Of a stretch of 64,000 nucleotides of DNA, positions 60,346 through 64,000 are shown piece after piece (the stretch's first letter is position 1; each line of letters begins with the position of its first letter). The notes beneath the pieces are model-generated. The model was given only the letters and a program-made list of their open reading frames with translations. It did not search any database and was not told the DNA's origin. Source of the stretch: Actinomadura spongiicola (GTDB lineage: Bacteria; Actinomycetota; Actinomycetes; Streptosporangiales; Streptosporangiaceae); the NCBI RefSeq assembly GCF_003432485.1, contig NZ_QVNQ01000016.1:56825-120824 (forward strand). Reading direction: 5' to 3'. Position numbers and translations under genes: made by a program.

Positions 60346-61083
60346 TCACTGTTCGGTGTGCCGCTGGGTCTCCAGACCGAGGTGGATGCGGTACCGGTCG
60401 GCCCGGTAGGTGGCGAACGCGACCTCCGCGCAGATCCCGCGGCTGAACGTCCGCTGCCGCAGGAAGAACACGGTGCCGCCCGGTTCGATGCCCAACAGCT
60501 CGGCCCGCTCGGCGTCCGCCGGCCCCGCCTCGATCGTCTGTTCGCCGGCGTCCATGACGATGCCGTACTCGCGTTCCAGCGCGGCGAACAGCGACGACTC
60601 CGGCGCGCGGCGCTCGAACAGGTCCGGCGCGAGCGTCGCCGGGATGTGCGAGCGCTCCACCGCCATCGGCTCCCCGTCGGCCAGCCGCAGCCGCTCCAGG
60701 ACGTGCACGGCGGTGCCCGGGACGACACCGAGATGACCGGCCAGGCGAACATCGGCCGTGACCGTTCGGGAGTCGAGGTCGACGCACGCGGGGCGCATCC
60801 CCCGGGCGAGCATGTCCTCGGTGAAGGACACGAGCTCCTTCGGCATCTGCACCTTCGGACGGGACACGAACATGCCCTTGCCGGGGATGCGGCGGACGCG
60901 GTCCTCGGCGACGAGCTGGTCGACGGCCTTCCGGACGGTCATCCGCGACACCCCGAACCGCAGGCACATCTCACGTTCGGACGGGACGGGCGCGTCCACC
61001 GGCAGCCGCCGCTGCTCGATCATGTCGAGCAGGAGGGCTCGGAGTTGAAGGTACTTCGGTAGGGGGGAGGAGGGATCGATCAC
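60346..61083 (-). CDS. GntR-family regulator with UTRA domain
   Basis: This 245-aa regulator has an N-terminal winged helix (PSEREMCLRFGVSRMTVRKAVDQLVAEDRVRRIPGKGMFV) and a C-terminal UTRA effector domain (VLERLRLADGEPMAVERSHIPATLAPDLF, FLRQRTFSRGICAEVAFATYRADRY), as in DasR/HutC-like repressors. The ligand may be a sugar phosphate or amino-sugar derivative. It begins 3 nt after the toroid-protein gene stop and is upstream of the acyl-CoA ligase by 132 nt. Confidence 0.92.
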   Translation of the reverse strand: MIDPSSPLPKYLQLRALLLDMIEQRRLPVDAPVPSEREMCLRFGVSRMTVRKAVDQLVAEDRVRRIPGKGMFVSRPKVQMPKELVSFTEDMLARGMRPACVDLDSRTVTADVRLAGHLGVVPGTAVHVLERLRLADGEPMAVERSHIPATLAPDLFERRAPESSLFAALEREYGIVMDAGEQTIEAGPADAERAELLGIEPGGTVFFLRQRTFSRGICAEVAFATYRADRYRIHLGLETQRHTEQ

Positions 61084-61086
61084 CCT

Positions 61087-61950
61087 TCATGAATATCCGA
61101 TCCCGGTGAGGATCGAGACGGCCCGCACGGTCGTGTAGCCGCGCCACTCCATTTCCGCGGCGGGTGAGTAAGAGGCGAAGTCGACGCGCCACCCGCCGTC
61201 GTCCTGCTGCTGGTCGTCCAGTCGGCGCAGCTCGGCCTCCACGAGGTCCGGGGCGAACAGCGCCCTCGCAGGACCGTCGGGGTGGGGCGCGAAGTCCAGC
61301 GGCCGCATCATCTCGTCCGGCAGGCCGCCCTGGACGTGCACGAGCCCGTCCTTGGGGATACGCCCGCCGAGCAGCTCGATGATCTCGGTGTCGTGGACGG
61401 CGTCGGCCAGCCACAGCGTGAACGCGAGTTCCAGGGCGTGGAGGTCACCGCTCGTCCGGACGGTTTCGAGGCAGAATCGGGTGGCGCGGCGGAGCCACGG
61501 ATGCGCGGCGACCCCCTCGTCGTGACCGGCGACACGCTGCGCCGTGGCCGCGACGACCGCCGTGATCTGCAACGACGACGCCTGGGGATCGGCGCCCGTC
61601 CAGAACGGCGCGCACCCGGCCGGATCGGGGATGGGCAGCGCGAACGGCAGGCCGCCGTCCGGCAGCGTCACCGACTCCAGCCAGTCGCAGAGCGCGACCG
61701 CCTCCGGAACCGCGACCGGGGCCAGCTCGGCGAAGACCTCGAACGCGTGCAGCGCCGCACCCGGCTGGCTCGTCCGTGACCGCAGATCGGGTTCGAGGCC
61801 GTGACCATAGCCGCCGTCGGGATTCCGGTAGGCGTTCACGGCGGCCAACAACGCCTCACGGTCGCCGCCGCCCGTCAGCGACTCGAACCGGCGACGGTCG
61901 AGCGTGCGCGCGTGCGTGGCCATGAAGTCGGACGCCTTGTTCAGATCCAT
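61087..61950 (-). CDS. Alpha/alpha-toroid (prenyltransferase/squalene-cyclase repeat-like) protein
   Basis: This 287-aa soluble protein has QW-like repeats: RNPDGGYGHGLEPDLRS, VTLPDGGLPFALPIPD and QQDDGGWRVDFASYSPAAEMEWRG, typical of alpha/alpha-barrel proteins that share the squalene-hopene cyclase and protein prenyltransferase fold. The Asp-rich catalytic motifs of cyclases are not present, so catalysis is doubtful. ATG 61950 is used. It forms a two-gene unit with the GntR regulator, an unusual pairing. Function unknown. Confidence 0.82.
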   Translation of the reverse strand: MDLNKASDFMATHARTLDRRRFESLTGGGDREALLAAVNAYRNPDGGYGHGLEPDLRSRTSQPGAALHAFEVFAELAPVAVPEAVALCDWLESVTLPDGGLPFALPIPDPAGCAPFWTGADPQASSLQITAVVAATAQRVAGHDEGVAAHPWLRRATRFCLETVRTSGDLHALELAFTLWLADAVHDTEIIELLGGRIPKDGLVHVQGGLPDEMMRPLDFAPHPDGPARALFAPDLVEAELRRLDDQQQDDGGWRVDFASYSPAAEMEWRGYTTVRAVSILTGIGYS

Positions 61951-62019
61951 GACTCCAGCGTGACGCGCCGCACCCGTACCGTCTTGCAACTTTCGGCCAT
62001 CACCGGGTGAAACGCTCGT

Positions 62020-63321
62020 CTAGCCCGCCCGCAAGGAGAGGCCCAGGGCCTGGAACTGCTCCACCGGCCGGTGGTAGCCGCGCTCGATGTGGTGGACGCC
62101 CCGCAACGTGGACGGCCCCTCCGCCACCGCGGCGGCCAGCACCGCGGAGAACCCGGCGCGGATGTCGGGCATCGTCACGTCCCCGCCGCGGAGCTTGCTC
62201 ACTCCCCGCACGACCGCCGAATGCAGCGCGGCCGTGTCGTGGTAGCGGCAGGCGGGGCCGCCCAGGCACGTGTCGTAGACCTCGATCTCCGCGCCCATGC
62301 TCTGCAACGCCGGGACGTACGCGAGCCGGTTCTCGTACACGGTCTCGTGCAGCACCGACATCCCGTCCGCCTGGGTGAACAGCACCATCAGCGGCGTCTG
62401 CCAGTCCGTCGCGAACCCCGGGTGCGTGTCGGTCTGCACCGCCGCGGGCGTCAACCCGTCCGGCGCCGACGCCATGATCCACTCGTCGGTGATCTCGAAC
62501 CGGGCGCCCATCCCGGTCAGCGTCGTGATCGCCGTGACGAGCCGATCCTGCGGGCACCCATGGACCCGGACCTCTCCCCCGGTGACGAGCCCCGCCACCA
62601 GATACGAGAACGCCTCGATCCGGTCACCGCCGAGCCGTGTCTGCGCGCCGCTCAGCCGCTCGACGCCCTCGACCACGATCCGCCGGTCGGGCGCGAACGA
62701 GATCCGCGCCCCCATCCGCTGCAGGAACAGCGCCAGCTCGATGATCTCCGGCTCGGTGGCGGCGTTCCGGATCACGGTCTTCCCGACGGCTCGCACCGCC
62801 GCCAACAACACCGTCTCCGTGGCACCGACACTCGGATACGGCAGGTCGATGCGCGTCCCCACGAGTTTGGACGCGCGAGCGTGGATGCCGTCCGCCGCGT
62901 GCGTCACCTCGGCCCCGAACGCCTTCAGCGCCTCCACATGGAAGTCGACCGGCCGCCTGCCGATCGGGTCACCGCCGACCAGCGGCACGAAGGCCTCTCC
63001 GGCCCGGTGCAGCAGCGGCCCCAGCATCAGAATGGGAATGCGGTTCAGCCCGGTGAACGCCTTGCCGACGCTCGGATCCGTCACCGGCCCCGGTGCGACC
63101 GTGACCTCACCGCCGGATCGCTCCACCGCCATCCCGACATGCTCAAGCATGCCCGCCGTGATCCCGACCTCGCCGACGTCCGGCGCGTTGCCGATGGTGC
63201 TCGGCCCGTCCCCCAGCATCGCCGCGACCATGTGCTTGCTGACCGCGTTCTTCGCACCGCGCACGGTGACGTCCCCGCGCAACGGCCCCGACGGTTCGAT
63301 CCGCCACAACTTCTCAACCAC
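62020..63321 (-). CDS. murA: UDP-N-acetylglucosamine 1-carboxyvinyltransferase with Asp in place of catalytic Cys
   Basis: MurA transfers enolpyruvyl from PEP to UDP-GlcNAc, the first committed step of peptidoglycan synthesis. The 433-aa protein opens with MVEKLWRIEPSGPLRGDVTVRGAKNAVSKHM. The active-site loop reads VGGDPIGRRPVDFHVE: Asp118 stands where most bacteria have Cys (E. coli Cys115). This substitution is known in Mycobacterium and gives intrinsic fosfomycin resistance. Other conserved blocks are LPYPSVGATETVLLAAV and HPGFATDWQTPLMVLFTQA. It lies downstream of the 5S rRNA on the same strand. Confidence 0.95.
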   Translation of the reverse strand: MVEKLWRIEPSGPLRGDVTVRGAKNAVSKHMVAAMLGDGPSTIGNAPDVGEVGITAGMLEHVGMAVERSGGEVTVAPGPVTDPSVGKAFTGLNRIPILMLGPLLHRAGEAFVPLVGGDPIGRRPVDFHVEALKAFGAEVTHAADGIHARASKLVGTRIDLPYPSVGATETVLLAAVRAVGKTVIRNAATEPEIIELALFLQRMGARISFAPDRRIVVEGVERLSGAQTRLGGDRIEAFSYLVAGLVTGGEVRVHGCPQDRLVTAITTLTGMGARFEITDEWIMASAPDGLTPAAVQTDTHPGFATDWQTPLMVLFTQADGMSVLHETVYENRLAYVPALQSMGAEIEVYDTCLGGPACRYHDTAALHSAVVRGVSKLRGGDVTMPDIRAGFSAVLAAAVAEGPSTLRGVHHIERGYHRPVEQFQALGLSLRAG

Positions 63322-63610
63322 CCGAGCAGCCTAAGCCCTCCGCACGACCTGGACCCGCTCCCGACGGCCGCAGCGGTGCCGTCCCCAGGCCCGCCCGCGC
63401 AAGAGCCGTTGCGGCTCCCAGACATTGATGCTCGTCGGTAGCGGCATGAATGCAATGCTCCGCTTAGTGCGCGTACTGGCCGCTCCGCGGTCGCGCCGGT
63501 GCAGATGTGTGGGTTGGCACCGGCGCGACCATGGGTTCGACCATCGTCGAACAGACCAATCCTGCCTCATCCCCCGTTGCACAAGCGTTGCGCCCCCTGC
63601 CTGACGGCGA
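63322..63610. other. Intergenic region upstream of murA
   Basis: Apart from the inverted repeat at 63489-63530 I see no gene or recognised RNA here. It presumably holds the murA promoter, but no clear -10/-35 pair stands out on the minus strand. Confidence 0.4.
63489..63530. repeat. 14-bp perfect inverted repeat upstream of murA
   Basis: GGTCGCGCCGGTGC (63489-63502) and its exact complement (63517-63530) enclose a 14-nt G/T-rich loop. It lies about 170 nt upstream of murA and 350 nt after 5S rRNA. It could be a terminator of a small transcript, a regulator site or a small-RNA hairpin. Confidence 0.5.
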
Positions 63611-63769
63611 TCACGCAGTTCGAAGGGGCCCAGAATGATTCACCAACAGCACGACGAGCCCCATCAAGACCTGGAGCGCGGCACGCGACGGGCCTATCGA
63701 CGCCCGATCCGAGACCGCAGGCGCCTCGGGTGCGCTGCTGCTCACGCACATCGAACCGATACCCACCAT
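63611..63769 (-). CDS. Possible small hydrophobic-tailed ORF
   Basis: A 52-codon frame starts MVGIGSMCVSSSAPEAP and ends with the hydrophobic stretch ALQVLMGLVVLLV. It has no good ribosome site and no known family; it may be chance. It lies between the 5S terminator and murA on the rRNA strand. Confidence 0.2.
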   Translation of the reverse strand: MVGIGSMCVSSSAPEAPAVSDRASIGPSRAALQVLMGLVVLLVNHSGPLRTA

Positions 63770-63842
63770 CGCGAGAAACGATGCGGCACCTGACCCTGCG
63801 GGCGACTTCTGAGCAACAATGCCGCCCCACGGAAATGAGAAA

Positions 63843-63867
63843 GGCCCCGCCGATAAACGGCGGGGCC
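63843..63867 (-). terminator. Intrinsic terminator of the rRNA operon
   Basis: A perfect 10-bp GGCCCCGCCG stem with a 5-nt loop lies 12 nt after the 5S 3' end and is followed on the minus strand by TTTCTCATTT. This is a good rho-independent terminator. Confidence 0.85.
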
Positions 63868-63879
63868 TCCCCCAAGAAA

Positions 63880-63998
63880 TGTCCGGCGGTGTCCTACTCT
63901 CCCACACAGTCTCCCATGCAGTACCATCGGCGCTGAAGAGCTTAACTTCCGGGTTCGGAATGGGACCGGGTGTTTCCCCTTCGCCAAAACCACCGAAC
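63880..63998 (-). rRNA. rrf: 5S ribosomal RNA
   Basis: The minus strand reads GTTCGGTGGTTTTGGCGAA at the 5' end, then the universally conserved blocks CCATTCCGAACCCGGAAG, CGCCGATGGTACTGC and GGGAGAGTAGGACACC. About 119 nt, matching actinobacterial 5S. The 23S and 16S genes should lie beyond the right edge, since the operon reads toward lower coordinates. Ends are approximate to a few bases. Confidence 0.95.
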
Positions 63999-64000
63999 GC

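Noticed and set aside
57031..61062. A plus-strand frame open for more than 1,300 codons
   Set aside because: It runs antisense to the FAD monooxygenase, acyl-CoA ligase and GntR genes, whose motifs are unambiguous. Its translation is Arg/Val/Gly-rich without family features; this is a GC-bias shadow.
63533..63560. tRNA-like GGTTCGA sequence near 63533
   Set aside because: No acceptor, D or anticodon arms can be built around it.

Overview
The window is very GC-rich, has the strong third-codon-position G/C bias of an actinomycete, and uses many GTG starts. Gene content (pimA/patA/PI-phosphate synthase, leaderless promoters with TAG-initial -10 boxes, MurA with Asp in place of the catalytic Cys, SpoIIE-type phosphatases, DUF5302 and DUF2795 proteins) points to a filamentous actinobacterium. 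A relative of Actinomadura/Thermomonosporaceae is my best inference, but it is not proven from the sequence. No phage, IS element, CRISPR array or tRNA was seen.

Region 1 (1-21,400), housekeeping, almost all on the minus strand. Read in transcription order from high to low coordinate: thrS with a candidate attenuation leader, a membrane-anchored unknown, a HIT-domain protein, the phosphatidylinositol-mannoside start-up genes (pgsA, patA, pimA, with 4-nt or no spacing), a LemA-like protein, a DUF3048 lipoprotein, pdxS, an unknown, pdxT, yebC, ruvC-ruvA-ruvB, yajC, secD and a truncated secF. This is the classic actinobacterial thrS-to-secDF block. Plus-strand genes for an EF-G-like GTPase, a Tat-exported polysaccharide deacetylase and an Asp23/Gls24 protein sit inside it.

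Region 2 (21,400-36,990), regulation and catabolism. It holds a methyltransferase, a NarL-type two-component pair, a ROK repressor divergent from an MFS transporter, and a large tryptophan/3-hydroxyanthranilate catabolic cluster: kynureninase, ACMS decarboxylase, 3-hydroxyanthranilate dioxygenase, aminomuconate deaminase, oxalocrotonate decarboxylase, oxopentenoate hydratase and aminomuconate-semialdehyde dehydrogenase. A divergent LysR regulator sits over a perfect palindrome, and a kynurenine-formamidase-like hydrolase lies next to it. An ABC-F ATPase divergent from its TetR regulator follows, with a 50-bp dyad between them.

Region 3 (37,000-51,200). It holds a secreted penicillin-acylase-family hydrolase, a NUDIX enzyme, a DUF4253 protein, two convergent SpoIIE/RsbU-type phosphatases (one preceded by a coupled mini-ORF), a spermidine-synthase-like protein and a complete five-gene peptide ABC importer.

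Region 4 (51,300-64,000). It holds an M20 peptidase, a coiled-coil protein, a PPOX-family flavoprotein, DUF5302, a P450 lacking the EXXR motif, a DUF2795 protein, a PHBH-type FAD monooxygenase, an AMP-dependent acyl-CoA ligase, a GntR/UTRA regulator with an alpha/alpha-toroid protein, murA, and the 5S rRNA end of an rRNA operon at the right edge.

The most interesting signal is upstream of thrS. It is an apparently leaderless 20-residue ORF with three consecutive Thr codons, followed by three mutually exclusive RNA pairings ending in a 17-bp hairpin. This is the full layout of a ribosome-mediated attenuator sensing threonyl-tRNA.
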